Both the position numbers and the translations under genes were made by a program. DNA of 64,000 nucleotides from Nocardia acididurans (GTDB lineage: Bacteria > Actinomycetota > Actinomycetes > Mycobacteriales > Mycobacteriaceae). Positions 44,305 to 52,893 of the stretch are shown in pieces (position 1 is the first letter of the stretch; each line of letters starts with the position of its first letter). The stretch is from positions 62,001 through 126,000 of the forward strand of contig NZ_JAERRJ010000010.1 of the NCBI RefSeq assembly GCF_016741815.1. The letters are read 5' to 3'. The notes beneath the pieces are model-generated. The model ran no database searches. It saw only the letters and a list, made by a program, of their open reading frames with translations, and had not been told where the DNA came from.

Positions 44305-45792
44305 ATGGTCGAGCATTCTCCGAGGGTTCTGCGTTCGCCGGGACCGATGCTGGAATTTCTGCGTGGACGTGACGTCCTGGTCGCCGGATGGGGGGTGTCC
44401 GGGCGCTCGCTGATCGAGCCGCTCACCGACATCGGCGCCCGTCCCGTGGTGACCGACGCCGGTCAGAAGGCGATGGCCGAGGCCGCCGAACTAGGGTTGG
44501 CCACCGCCACCTCCGCCGATCTGCTGGAACCCGCTGCGCTGCAACGGTTCGCGCTGGTCATCACCAGCCCGGGCTGGCGGCCGGACTCCCCGGTGCTGGC
44601 TTCGGCTGTCACCGAGGGCATTCCGGTGTGGGGTGACGTCGAGTTCGCGTGGTGGGTGGATCAGGCGCGCATCTACGGCCCGGTCCGCAAGTGGCTGGTG
44701 ATCACCGGCACCAACGGCAAGACCACCACCACGAATATGACGCACTCGATCCTGCGTGCGGCCGGAATCCCTTCCGTGGCTTGCGGAAACATCGGGCTGC
44801 CGATCCTGGACGCGCTGCGGCGCAATCCGGGACCGCAGATCCTGGCGGTGGAACTCTCGTCGTTCCAACTGCATTGGGCTCCGTCGGTGCGACCCGAGGC
44901 CGGTGTGGTGCTGAATGTCGCCGAGGATCACCTGGATTGGCACGGCGGGCTCGACGCCTACGCCGCCGCCAAGGCGCGCGCCCTCACCGGCCGCGTCGGC
45001 GTGGTCGGGCTCGACGACGCCGTGGCCGCCGCGCTGGCGCGAAAGTCCAAGGCGCGCCGCACCGTCGGCTTCCGCATCGGCGTCCCCGCCGACGGCGAGC
45101 TGGGTGTGGTGGACGGCAAACTGCTGGACCGCGCCTTCACCAAGGCCGCCATTCTGGCCGAGGTCGGCGATATCAGCCCGCAGGGTCCGGCCGGTGTGGC
45201 CGACGCCCTGGCCGCGGCCGCGCTGACCCGATCCATCGATGTGGCCCCGCAATTCGTGAAGGAGGGCCTGCAGGAGCACAAGGTCGGCCCGCACCGGGCC
45301 GCGCATGTGCGCGAACTGCTGGGCGTCGAATTCGTCGACGACTCCAAGGCCACCAACCCGCACGCGGCGCGTTCGTCGATCCTGGCCCACCCCAATGTGA
45401 TCTGGGTGGCGGGCGGTCAGCTCAAGGGCGCGAGCGTCGAGGATCTCGTGGAGGAGGTGCGCGAACACCTCGTCGCCGCCGTGCTCTTCGGCGTCGACGC
45501 GCCGGTGATCGCCGCCGCACTGGCGCGACACGCGCCGGATGTCCCGGTCGTGGAGCTGTCTTCGGGGGACGATCAAGGAATGGGTGACCCCTTCACCTCC
45601 GAAATCGAGCCCGACGCGGTGATGGCACGGGCGGTCCGCGTGGCCGCCGGATTCGCGCACCGCGGCGACACCGTGCTGCTGGCCCCGGCCGCCGCCTCGC
45701 TCGATATGTTCGCGGACTACACCCACCGGGGTCGTAGTTTCGCGGCGGCGGTGCAGGCCCTGGACGAAAAGGACATCGGGAGAACGGAATGA
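44305..45792 (+). CDS. murD: UDP-MurNAc-L-alanine:D-glutamate ligase MurD
   Basis: 495 residues. DVLVAGWGVSGRS (about 24-36) begins the UMP-binding domain; VITGTNGKTTTTNM is the ATP P-loop; LNVAEDHLDWHGGLDAY and VEFVDDSKATNPHAA are conserved ligase motifs. It adds D-glutamate to UDP-MurNAc-L-Ala. The stop overlaps the ftsW start by 4 nt. Confidence 0.95.
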   Translation: MVEHSPRVLRSPGPMLEFLRGRDVLVAGWGVSGRSLIEPLTDIGARPVVTDAGQKAMAEAAELGLATATSADLLEPAALQRFALVITSPGWRPDSPVLASAVTEGIPVWGDVEFAWWVDQARIYGPVRKWLVITGTNGKTTTTNMTHSILRAAGIPSVACGNIGLPILDALRRNPGPQILAVELSSFQLHWAPSVRPEAGVVLNVAEDHLDWHGGLDAYAAAKARALTGRVGVVGLDDAVAAALARKSKARRTVGFRIGVPADGELGVVDGKLLDRAFTKAAILAEVGDISPQGPAGVADALAAAALTRSIDVAPQFVKEGLQEHKVGPHRAAHVRELLGVEFVDDSKATNPHAARSSILAHPNVIWVAGGQLKGASVEDLVEEVREHLVAAVLFGVDAPVIAAALARHAPDVPVVELSSGDDQGMGDPFTSEIEPDAVMARAVRVAAGFAHRGDTVLLAPAAASLDMFADYTHRGRSFAAAVQALDEKDIGRTE

Positions 45793-47321
45793 CGGCGCCC
45801 CGGCCGGCCGGGAATTCCGCACCACGCCGCGCCGGCGCGGAGAATCAACGCCTCAGCACGGCGTGGTTCGCGGCGTGGCTGGCCCGGCCGCTGGCGTCGT
45901 TCCACCTGGTGGTCACCATCGCGGTGCTGCTCACCGTGCTCGGCCTGGTCATGGTGCTCTCGGCCTCCAGCGTGGAGGCGTATGCCGTTGGCAAATCGGC
46001 GTATTCGCTGTTCATCACGCAGGCGGTGTTCGCGGTGTTCGGCGCGGTGCTGTTCTACATCGCGCTGCGCATTCCGCTGCGGGTGATGCGGCGGCTGTCG
46101 TTCCCGGTGTTCGTGCTGTCGGTGATCGCGCTGGTGCTGGTGCTCATTCCGGGTATCGGCACCGAGGTGCAGGGTTCGCGGCGCTGGTTCGACTTCGGCC
46201 TGGTCTCGGTGCAGCCGTCGGAGATCGTGAAGGTGACCCTGGTGGTGTGGGGCGCGCATCTGCTGGCCTCGCGACAGGCGGAGAAGGCGAGCTACCGCGA
46301 CATTCTCATGCCGCTGGTGCCGGCCGGTCTGATCGTCTGCTTCCTGGTGGTGCTCGAGCCCAACCTGTCCACCACCATCGCACTGGGTATCGTGCTGGCC
46401 TCGCTGCTGTGGTTCGGCGGGCTGCCGCTGCGCATGTTCGTCACCATCGCGGTGTCGGGTGCGGTGGCGGCGGGCATTCTGGCGCTGTCGGCCGGGTATC
46501 GCTCGGATCGCATGCGCGCCTTCTTCAATCCCGGCGAGGATCCGCAGGGCATCGGCTATCAGTCGCGGCAGGCGCTGTATTCGCTTGCGGACGGCGGGAT
46601 CTGGGGCCGCGGGCTGGGGCAGAGCCGCGCCAAGTGGAGCTATCTGCCCAATGCCCACAACGATTTCATCTTCGCCATCATCGGCGAGGAGCTCGGTTTT
46701 CTCGGATGTGCGCTGGTGCTCGGGCTTTTCGCGCTGTTCGTGTACACCGGCCTGCGGATCGCGACGCGGTCGGTGGATCCGTTCCTGCGGCTGCTGACCG
46801 CCTCGGCCACCACCTGGATCACCGGGCAGGCGCTGATCAATGTCGGCTATGTGGTGGGTCTGCTGCCGGTGACCGGTCTGCAGCTGCCGCTGGTGTCGGC
46901 GGGTGGTTCGTCGCTGGCGATCACGCTGCTCATGTTCGGCATCATCGCCAATGCGGCCCGGCACGAGCCGGAGGCGGTGGCCGCGCTGCACGCGGGCCGG
47001 GACGGCCGGGTGAGCCGGATGTTGCGGCTGCCCACGCCGGAGATGTACTCACCCGCGCGGGCGCAGGCGGCGCGGGCGCGCGCCGCGGCCAAAGCCAAAG
47101 CGCCCAAATCTAATAAATCTGGCAAAGCGACCAAGTCCGGCCAGCAGCGTCGTGCACTACCCTCGGGCGGCAGGGGTGGCACCGGTGCACCGGCCCGCCG
47201 ATCGATAGATTCGGATTCGGCCAGGCGCACCAGCCGCTCCACCGAGTCCTGGCGCAGCACACGCGCCTGGGAACCCAGCTATCCGATGAAGCATGCGAGA
47301 GAACGGGGCGATTCGAGGTGA
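45789..47321 (+). CDS. ftsW: Peptidoglycan glycosyltransferase FtsW
   Basis: 510 residues, SEDS family with about 10 TM segments (about 35-405). Motifs: VLSASSVEAYAVG in the first TM/loop, GSRRWFDFGLVSVQPSEIVK, YQSRQALYSLADGGIWGRGLGQS and the C-terminal VTGLQLPLVSAGGSS. It polymerises lipid II into septal glycan strands together with PbpB. The cytoplasmic tail (about 410-510) is rich in Ala, Lys, Ser and Arg and probably disordered. Its stop overlaps the murC start by GTGA; in relatives murG lies between these two genes. Confidence 0.94.
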   Translation: MTAPRPAGNSAPRRAGAENQRLSTAWFAAWLARPLASFHLVVTIAVLLTVLGLVMVLSASSVEAYAVGKSAYSLFITQAVFAVFGAVLFYIALRIPLRVMRRLSFPVFVLSVIALVLVLIPGIGTEVQGSRRWFDFGLVSVQPSEIVKVTLVVWGAHLLASRQAEKASYRDILMPLVPAGLIVCFLVVLEPNLSTTIALGIVLASLLWFGGLPLRMFVTIAVSGAVAAGILALSAGYRSDRMRAFFNPGEDPQGIGYQSRQALYSLADGGIWGRGLGQSRAKWSYLPNAHNDFIFAIIGEELGFLGCALVLGLFALFVYTGLRIATRSVDPFLRLLTASATTWITGQALINVGYVVGLLPVTGLQLPLVSAGGSSLAITLLMFGIIANAARHEPEAVAALHAGRDGRVSRMLRLPTPEMYSPARAQAARARAAAKAKAPKSNKSGKATKSGQQRRALPSGGRGGTGAPARRSIDSDSARRTSRSTESWRSTRAWEPSYPMKHARERGDSR

Positions 47322-48904
47322 CACTGGAGCAGCCGGCCGTCGGGTCCGGGCAGGAGACCGACCTGCCGGAGGAACTGCGGCGGGTGCACATGATCGGCAT
47401 CGGCGGTGCGGGAATGTCCGGCATCGCGCGAATTCTGCTGTCCCGGGGCGGCATGGTCTCCGGCTCCGACGCCAAGGAGAGCCGCGGTGTGCTGGCTCTG
47501 CGGGCGCGCGGCGCGCAGGTGCGCATCGGCCACGACGCCGGCGCCCTGGACCTGCTACCGGGCGGGCCGACCGCCGTGGTCACCACCTACGCCGCCATCC
47601 CCAAGACCAATCCCGAACTGGTCGCCGCACACGAGCGCGGCGTGCCGGTACTGCTGCGCCCGACCGTGCTGGCCGCGCTCATGCAGGGGCACAAGACCCT
47701 GCTGGTCTCGGGCACCCACGGCAAGACCTCCACCACCTCCATGCTCGTGGTCGCCCTGCAGCACTGCGGCTTCGATCCGTCCTTCGCGGTCGGCGGTGAG
47801 CTCAACGAGGCCGGCACCAATGCCCATCACGGCACCGGCGGCATCTTCGTGGCCGAGGCCGACGAGAGCGACGGCTCGCTGCTGCAGTACGCGCCGGATG
47901 TCGCGGTGGTCACCAATATCGAATCCGACCATCTCGACTACTTCGGTTCCGACGAAGCCTACGTGCAGGTCTTCGACGACTTCGTGGACCGGCTGCAGCC
48001 CGGCGGCAAGCTCGTGGTGTGCGTGGACGATCCGGGCTCGCTCGGACTGGCCCGGCGCACGGTGGCCCGGCTCGCGGACGATCCGCGCGGTATCGAGGTG
48101 ATCGGTTACGGCTGTGCCGATTTCACGAACGCCGATTTCACGAGCGGTGATCCCGACAGCGCGGACGCGCTCGGCGGTCTCCCCGCGGCAGATACCGGCA
48201 CAGCTGTGCCGGTGGGCGCGCGGCTGCTCTCCTTCGAACCGCGCGATGTGGGCGGTGTCGCGGTCTTCCAGCTCTCCGATGAGCCCGCCCCGCGCACCGT
48301 GCGACTGTCGGTGCCGGGCAAGCATATGGCCCTCAACGCGCTCGGCGCACTGCTGGCCGCCCGCGCCGCCGGGGCCGATCTGGCCGAAATCATCCAGGGC
48401 CTGGAGGGTTTCGGCGGGGTGCACCGCCGCTTCCAGCTCACCGGCCGGGAGAACGGCGTGCGCGTCTTCGACGACTACGCCCACCATCCGACCGAGGTGC
48501 GCGCGGTGCTCTCGGCCGCCGCGGAACTGGTGGCGCAGGAGGCCCGCGACGGGGCGCGCTCGCGCCCGGGTCGCGTGATCGTGGTGTTCCAGCCGCATTT
48601 GTACAGTCGCACCGCCACTTTCGCGGCGGAGTTCGGCGACGCGCTGTCGCTGGCCGACGAGGTGGTGGTGCTCGACGTGTACGGTGCGCGCGAGGAGCCG
48701 CTGCCGGGGGTGAACGGCGCGCTGGTGGCGAACTCGGTCACCAAACCCGTGCACTATCAACCGGATATGTCCCGTGTCGGTAAACAGGTGGGTTCGCTGG
48801 CCCGGCCGGGTGATGTCGTGATCACCATGGGCGCGGGCGATGTGACCATGCTGGGCGGGCAGATCCTCGACGGGCTGCGCGCGCGGCCGTCCCACGGGCG
48901 GTGA
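47318..48904 (+). CDS. murC: UDP-MurNAc-L-alanine ligase MurC
   Basis: 528 residues from GTG 47318. VHMIGIGGAGMSGIARIL (about 24-41) is the UDP-binding start; LVSGTHGKTSTTSMLV is the P-loop; EADESDGSLLQY and VVTNIESDHLDYFGS follow; FDDYAHHPTEVRAVL is the C-terminal MurC signature. It adds L-Ala to UDP-MurNAc. About 30 residues longer than many MurC, with an insert around 260-290 (ADFTNADFTSGDPDSADALG). Directly coupled to ftsW. Confidence 0.95.
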   Translation: MTLEQPAVGSGQETDLPEELRRVHMIGIGGAGMSGIARILLSRGGMVSGSDAKESRGVLALRARGAQVRIGHDAGALDLLPGGPTAVVTTYAAIPKTNPELVAAHERGVPVLLRPTVLAALMQGHKTLLVSGTHGKTSTTSMLVVALQHCGFDPSFAVGGELNEAGTNAHHGTGGIFVAEADESDGSLLQYAPDVAVVTNIESDHLDYFGSDEAYVQVFDDFVDRLQPGGKLVVCVDDPGSLGLARRTVARLADDPRGIEVIGYGCADFTNADFTSGDPDSADALGGLPAADTGTAVPVGARLLSFEPRDVGGVAVFQLSDEPAPRTVRLSVPGKHMALNALGALLAARAAGADLAEIIQGLEGFGGVHRRFQLTGRENGVRVFDDYAHHPTEVRAVLSAAAELVAQEARDGARSRPGRVIVVFQPHLYSRTATFAAEFGDALSLADEVVVLDVYGAREEPLPGVNGALVANSVTKPVHYQPDMSRVGKQVGSLARPGDVVITMGAGDVTMLGGQILDGLRARPSHGR

Positions 48905-48910
48905 GCCGAC

Positions 48911-49810
48911 GTGAGCTCGGGTGGGGGAGCCGGCGGCACGACGAAGGACATGTCCGAGGACGACTGGGACGACACCGGGGCCGATGATCCGGCCGCGGCG
49001 TCGGCGGCTCGGCGGGCGCGCCTGCGCCGTGGGCGGGCTCCGCGAGAATCGGGGCTGAGCAACATCTTTCGGTCGGTCCGGGAATTTCGGCCGGGCGGTG
49101 GTTTCCGGCGGGGCGGTGATTCCGGCGGTCCCCGCGCGGGCGGTGTGTTCGGATCCGGCCGGGTCCGCCTCGGTATGGCGGTCGGTCTGGTCGTGCTCGT
49201 CGCGCTGGGACTGGTCGGCTGGTTCTCGCCGCTGCTGTCGGTGCGCACCGTGCGGGTCGACGGCCTGACGGCGGTTCCGGAGGCTCAGGTGCTCGACGCG
49301 CTGCAGGTACCGGACGGCCTGTCCATGCTGCGCATCGACACCACGGCCATGGCGCAGCGGGTTTCGGAGCTACCCAAGGTCCGCTCGGTCCGGGTGCAGC
49401 GGGTGTTCCCCTCCAGCGTCCGCGTGACGGTCGAGGAGCGGGTTCCCGTGCTCTACTTCGACAGTCCGCAGGGACCGCATCTGCTCGATTGCGACAGCGT
49501 GGAATTCGCGATCGAACCGGCTCCGCCGGGCGTGCCCGTGCTGCTGACGGCGAATCCGAGCGGCGCCGATCCGGTGACCAAGGCCGCCATCGCCGTCATC
49601 ACCGCGGTTCCGCCGGGGCTGCGGCTACAGGTGGGACAGGTTGCGGCCCGTTCGGTTTCGGATATTGCCCTCGAGTTGCGCGACGGCCGCACCGTGCTGT
49701 GGGGCGGGGTCGGGGATTCGGTGCGCAAGGCGGCGGTGGTCGAACCCCTGCTGACCCAAGACGGCAAGGTGTTCGACGTTTCGAGTCCTAATCTGGTGAC
49801 GGTAAAGTGA
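48911..49810 (+). CDS. ftsQ: Cell division protein FtsQ
   Basis: 299 residues from GTG 48911. Residues 1-80 are a charged, Gly/Arg-rich cytoplasmic part; TM about 86-106 (GMAVGLVVLVALGLVGWF); POTRA domain about 110-180 (LSVRTVRVDGLTAVPEAQVLDALQ); beta domain to 299 (KVRSVRVQRVFPSSVRVTVEERVPV). FtsQ with FtsB and FtsL recruits FtsW and PbpB to the septum. It follows murC by 6 bp and precedes ftsZ by 315 bp. Confidence 0.93.
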   Translation: MSSGGGAGGTTKDMSEDDWDDTGADDPAAASAARRARLRRGRAPRESGLSNIFRSVREFRPGGGFRRGGDSGGPRAGGVFGSGRVRLGMAVGLVVLVALGLVGWFSPLLSVRTVRVDGLTAVPEAQVLDALQVPDGLSMLRIDTTAMAQRVSELPKVRSVRVQRVFPSSVRVTVEERVPVLYFDSPQGPHLLDCDSVEFAIEPAPPGVPVLLTANPSGADPVTKAAIAVITAVPPGLRLQVGQVAARSVSDIALELRDGRTVLWGGVGDSVRKAAVVEPLLTQDGKVFDVSSPNLVTVK

Positions 49811-50125
49811 GCGACAACCATTGAGCCATCGGAAAATTCGATGGCTTGCTGGAGCGTTCCGGTTCCATCACGGCACCGGAGGGCAACCGATCACGATACG
49901 ATGCCAGGTGGTTCGTACGAGGTGAATCACACAAGATTCTGATACTCGTTTCGGCGCGCCTGCGCGTGTAACGCGGTGGCTGCGAATAGCGTTCCGCAAC
50001 AGTCGGATACTTGACATAACGCTAAACCTATGGTTGAGGGTTTATAAGACCGAGACCGAGGCACACGTTCACTGCCGAGTTTCCGAAGACGACAAGCTTT
50101 TTGGATCGAAGGAAGGCGAGCGACC
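49811..50125 (+). promoter_or_regulatory. ftsZ upstream region
   Basis: 315 bases without a gene. It is AT-richer than the flanks. TTGACA (50011-50016) is a full -35; directly after it an imperfect 11-bp inverted repeat spans 50018-50042 around TAT (9 of 11 pairs). TATAAG (50043-50048) is a possible -10 for another promoter; no ideal -10 sits 16-18 bases after TTGACA. AGGAAGG lies 9 bases before the ftsZ ATG. Independent control of ftsZ dosage is expected. Confidence 0.55.
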
Positions 50126-51373
50126 ATGACGCCCCCGCACAACTACCTTGCTGTGATCAAGGTCGTCGGTATCGGCGGCGGCGGCGTCAACGCCGTCAAC
50201 CGAATGATCGAACAGGGACTCAAGGGAGTCGAGTTCATCGCGGTCAACACCGACGCGCAGGCGCTGCTCATGTCGGACGCCGATGTGAAACTCGACGTGG
50301 GCCGCGAACTCACCCGCGGCCTCGGCGCCGGCGCCGACCCGGAGGTCGGCCGCAAAGCCGCCGAAGACCACAAGGACGAGATCGAAGAGGTCCTCAAGGG
50401 CGCGGACATGGTGTTCGTGACCGCCGGCGAGGGCGGCGGCACCGGCACCGGCGGCGCGCCCGTGGTGGCCCAGATCGCGCGCAAACTCGGCGCGCTCACC
50501 ATCGGCGTTGTGACGCGGCCGTTCTCGTTCGAGGGCAAGCGCCGCAGCAATCAGGCCGAGGCCGGCATCCAGGCGCTGCGCGAATCCTGCGACACCCTCA
50601 TCGTCATCCCGAACGACCGGCTGCTGCAGCTGGGCGACGCGGCGGTCTCGCTCATGGACGCCTTCCGCTCGGCCGATGAGGTGCTGCTCAACGGTGTTCA
50701 GGGCATAACAGATCTGATCACCACCCCGGGTCTGATCAACGTCGACTTCGCGGACGTCAAGTCCGTCATGTCCGGCGCGGGTTCGGCGCTCATGGGCATC
50801 GGCTCGGCGCGCGGCGAGGGGCGCTCGGTGAAAGCCGCGGAGGCGGCGATCAATTCGCCGCTGCTCGAGGCGTCCATGGACGGCGCGCACGGCGTGCTGC
50901 TCTCGATCGCCGGTGGTTCCGATCTCGGCCTCTTCGAAATCAACGAGGCCGCCTCGCTGGTGCAGGAGGCCGCGCACATCGAGGCCAACATCATCTTCGG
51001 AACGGTCATCGACGATTCGCTCGGCGACGAGGTCCGGGTCACGGTGATCGCGGCGGGCTTCGACGGCAGCGGCCCGTCCCGGCGGATCGAGCCCACGGTC
51101 GGACGATTCACCAGCACCACCACGAGCACTGCCCGCGCCACCGCCGGCGAGGTGAGCCGCACCAGCACCTACGCCTCGTCCGCGAGCACCCCCGAGCCCG
51201 CTCCGGCACGCGCGGCCGAGCCCACCCCGCCGCCGACCCAGCAGCCGTCGCGGATCCCGGCTCCGTCCTACGATCGCCCGCCGCTGGAGCCCACGGTCGC
51301 CAACAACAACCGCACCCACATCGAGCCGCCGGACGACGACGATGTCGACGTCCCGTCGTTCATGCGGCGCTGA
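50126..51373 (+). CDS. ftsZ: Cell division GTPase FtsZ
   Basis: 415 residues. GIGGGGVNAVNRMIE (15-29) and GEGGGTGTGGAP (the tubulin signature, 103-109) bind GTP; NTDAQALL and the T7 loop VDFADVKSVMSGAG complete the GTPase. Residues about 320-390 are a Thr/Ser/Pro/Ala-rich linker and the end DDDDVDVPSFMRR is the conserved tail that binds SepF and FtsW in mycolata. It assembles the Z ring. A textbook terminator follows 23 bp after the stop. Confidence 0.97.
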   Translation: MTPPHNYLAVIKVVGIGGGGVNAVNRMIEQGLKGVEFIAVNTDAQALLMSDADVKLDVGRELTRGLGAGADPEVGRKAAEDHKDEIEEVLKGADMVFVTAGEGGGTGTGGAPVVAQIARKLGALTIGVVTRPFSFEGKRRSNQAEAGIQALRESCDTLIVIPNDRLLQLGDAAVSLMDAFRSADEVLLNGVQGITDLITTPGLINVDFADVKSVMSGAGSALMGIGSARGEGRSVKAAEAAINSPLLEASMDGAHGVLLSIAGGSDLGLFEINEAASLVQEAAHIEANIIFGTVIDDSLGDEVRVTVIAAGFDGSGPSRRIEPTVGRFTSTTTSTARATAGEVSRTSTYASSASTPEPAPARAAEPTPPPTQQPSRIPAPSYDRPPLEPTVANNNRTHIEPPDDDDVDVPSFMRR

Positions 51374-51396
51374 CGACACGCCACAACCGAATCCAG

Positions 51397-51431
51397 TGCG
51401 CCCGTTCCGTTTCCGGAGCGGGCGCATTTTT
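51397..51431 (+). terminator. Intrinsic terminator of ftsZ
   Basis: TGCGCCCGTTCCG (51397-51409) pairs with 51414-51426 over 13 positions with one wobble, loop TTTC, followed directly by TTTTT (51427-51431). The clearest Rho-independent terminator in the window. Confidence 0.9.
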
Positions 51432-51435
51432 GTTG

Positions 51436-51582
51436 TGCCGCCGCGCTGCGATGTGGTGTCGCCGCGCTGCGATGTCGCTGCGCCGCGCTGCGGTGTGGTG
51501 TCGCCGCGCTGCGGTGTGGTGTCGCTGCGCTGCTATGTCGTGCCGCCGCGCTGCTATGTCGTGCCGCCGCGATTTGATGCTG
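51436..51582. repeat. 21-bp tandem repeat array, seven copies
   Basis: Seven consecutive 21-base units from 51436, consensus TGYCGCCGCGCTGCGRTGTSG, plus a partial eighth. Units 1-6 differ at one to five positions; unit 7 is degenerate. It starts five bases after the ftsZ T-run. No spacers, so not CRISPR. Frames through it read as short Arg/Ala/Met repeats with no start site, so it is probably untranslated. Confidence 0.9.
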
Positions 51583-51734
51583 TGCCGCCGTGGCGCGCGG
51601 CGGTGTCGCGAGCGTTGCGCGCCCCGGGCGCGGCGTGTGGCGTGGGCCATACCCGCACGGGTGCTACCGTGGCCGGTCATTGAGATAGCCAGCGGGTAAC
51701 CAACTGCGCGCTGTGGCTCTGACCAGGAGGAATC

Positions 51735-52301
51735 ATGACCCGTCCGTTCCGACGGACCACCCATGGCGTACTCGCACTGGCGGCGGCCGGCTGCCTGACG
51801 GCGACCGGAATCGCGCACGCCGCGCCGGGCCTGCAACTCGCGGCCTCGCAGAACCTGGTCAGCAACCCGGCCTTCGGCGGCGGCACCGACGGCTGGACCG
51901 CGCACCTCTACAACGCCGACGTCAACGGCGGCGTGGCCACCGTGCACGACAGCGGCTATGTCGGACAGGACGTTCCGGTCACCAAGGGTGCGCAGTACAC
52001 CTTCTCGGTCCGCGCGGCCGCCGCCGACCAGGGCGGAATCCTCGCCCTGGCCCTGGATTCGGCCACCACCACGGCGTATGTCAGCCAGTCGGTCACCGCC
52101 ACCGCGCCGACCACCATCTCGCAGAGTTTCACCGCCGTCGGCAACACCGTCTACGTCGCCTGCCAGGCCACCTCGGTCCCCGGCGGCTGGTGCGGCGATT
52201 TCTCCCTGGTCCAGACCGCGGCCGCGGGCGGCTCCGGCTCGGCGGGCAGCTCGAGCGGCTCCTCCGGCTCCGCGGGCACGGGTTCCGCCGGTTCCAGCTA
52301 G
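51735..52301 (+). CDS. Secreted protein with carbohydrate-binding-like domain
   Basis: 188 residues. Signal peptide 1-30 (VLALAAAGCLTATGIAHA). NLVSNPAFGGGTDGWT opens a jelly-roll of the CenC/CBM4-9-like type, in which this Asn-Pro-x-Phe-x-x-Gly-x-x-x-Trp pattern is typical; TFSVRAAAADQGGILALAL and the following strands fit. Two cysteines (YVACQATSVPGGWCGDF) probably pair. The last 30 residues are Gly/Ser/Ala repeats. AGGAGG lies six bases before the ATG. It may bind a glycan or the cell wall; the ligand is unknown. Confidence 0.7.
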   Translation: MTRPFRRTTHGVLALAAAGCLTATGIAHAAPGLQLAASQNLVSNPAFGGGTDGWTAHLYNADVNGGVATVHDSGYVGQDVPVTKGAQYTFSVRAAAADQGGILALALDSATTTAYVSQSVTATAPTTISQSFTAVGNTVYVACQATSVPGGWCGDFSLVQTAAAGGSGSAGSSSGSSGSAGTGSAGSS

Positions 52302-52419
52302 CGCGGTCCCGTCGCCGGACTGCTCGTCTAGTCCGTCGGCTCCGGCCTGCTCGCGGCGAGCAGTCACCGGCCCGCGCGCGGAGAGCTTCTGTCGGTCCCC
52401 ATGCCTATGCTCGACGGGT

Positions 52420-52818
52420 ATGGGGAGTGATCAATTCGAATTCGACGGTCGCGGAATCGCTTTCGAGCGGGGGGAAGAGCGCGGGGTCTTCCGGATCCTG
52501 GTCGACGGCGCGCCGATCGCCATGACTTTCGCCGAGGTGGAGACCACCGACACCAACAGCGGGGAGTACCGGAAGCTGTTGTTGGAGGAGGCTCCGGCGA
52601 AGTGGATCCGGCTGGGCCGGGCGCTTCCCGAACAGCTCGACTTCGCGCCCACCGACGGTCAGGCCGGCGGCTGCCTGCTCCACGTCCATCTATCCCTGGT
52701 CTCCGGGGCGGTCTACAACACCGTCGTCTACGACTCGAAGTATCTGTCGGCGGTCTTCGCCCCCGACTACTCGGCCGTCGCGGTGACGATGGTTCACCAC
52801 ACGGATACGACCACCTGA
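52420..52818 (+). CDS. Hypothetical protein
   Basis: 132 residues from ATG 52420, a small soluble protein with alternating strands (FEFDGRGIAFERGEERGVFRILVDGAPIAM), one cysteine and no signal or TM. I do not recognise a family. The start follows CGACGGGT with no strong ribosome site. It stands between the secreted protein and pgeF on the same strand, 75 bp before the latter. Confidence 0.65.
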   Translation: MGSDQFEFDGRGIAFERGEERGVFRILVDGAPIAMTFAEVETTDTNSGEYRKLLLEEAPAKWIRLGRALPEQLDFAPTDGQAGGCLLHVHLSLVSGAVYNTVVYDSKYLSAVFAPDYSAVAVTMVHHTDTTT

Positions 52819-52893
52819 GCCGTTGGTCACCTCCCGCGCCGTCACGTGATTGTGAGGTGAGGTTGCCGGGCGTTGGCTATTACGCTCGGAGGC

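Noticed and set aside
51436..51582. CRISPR array
   Set aside because: The 21-bp units are contiguous with no spacers and there are no cas genes.
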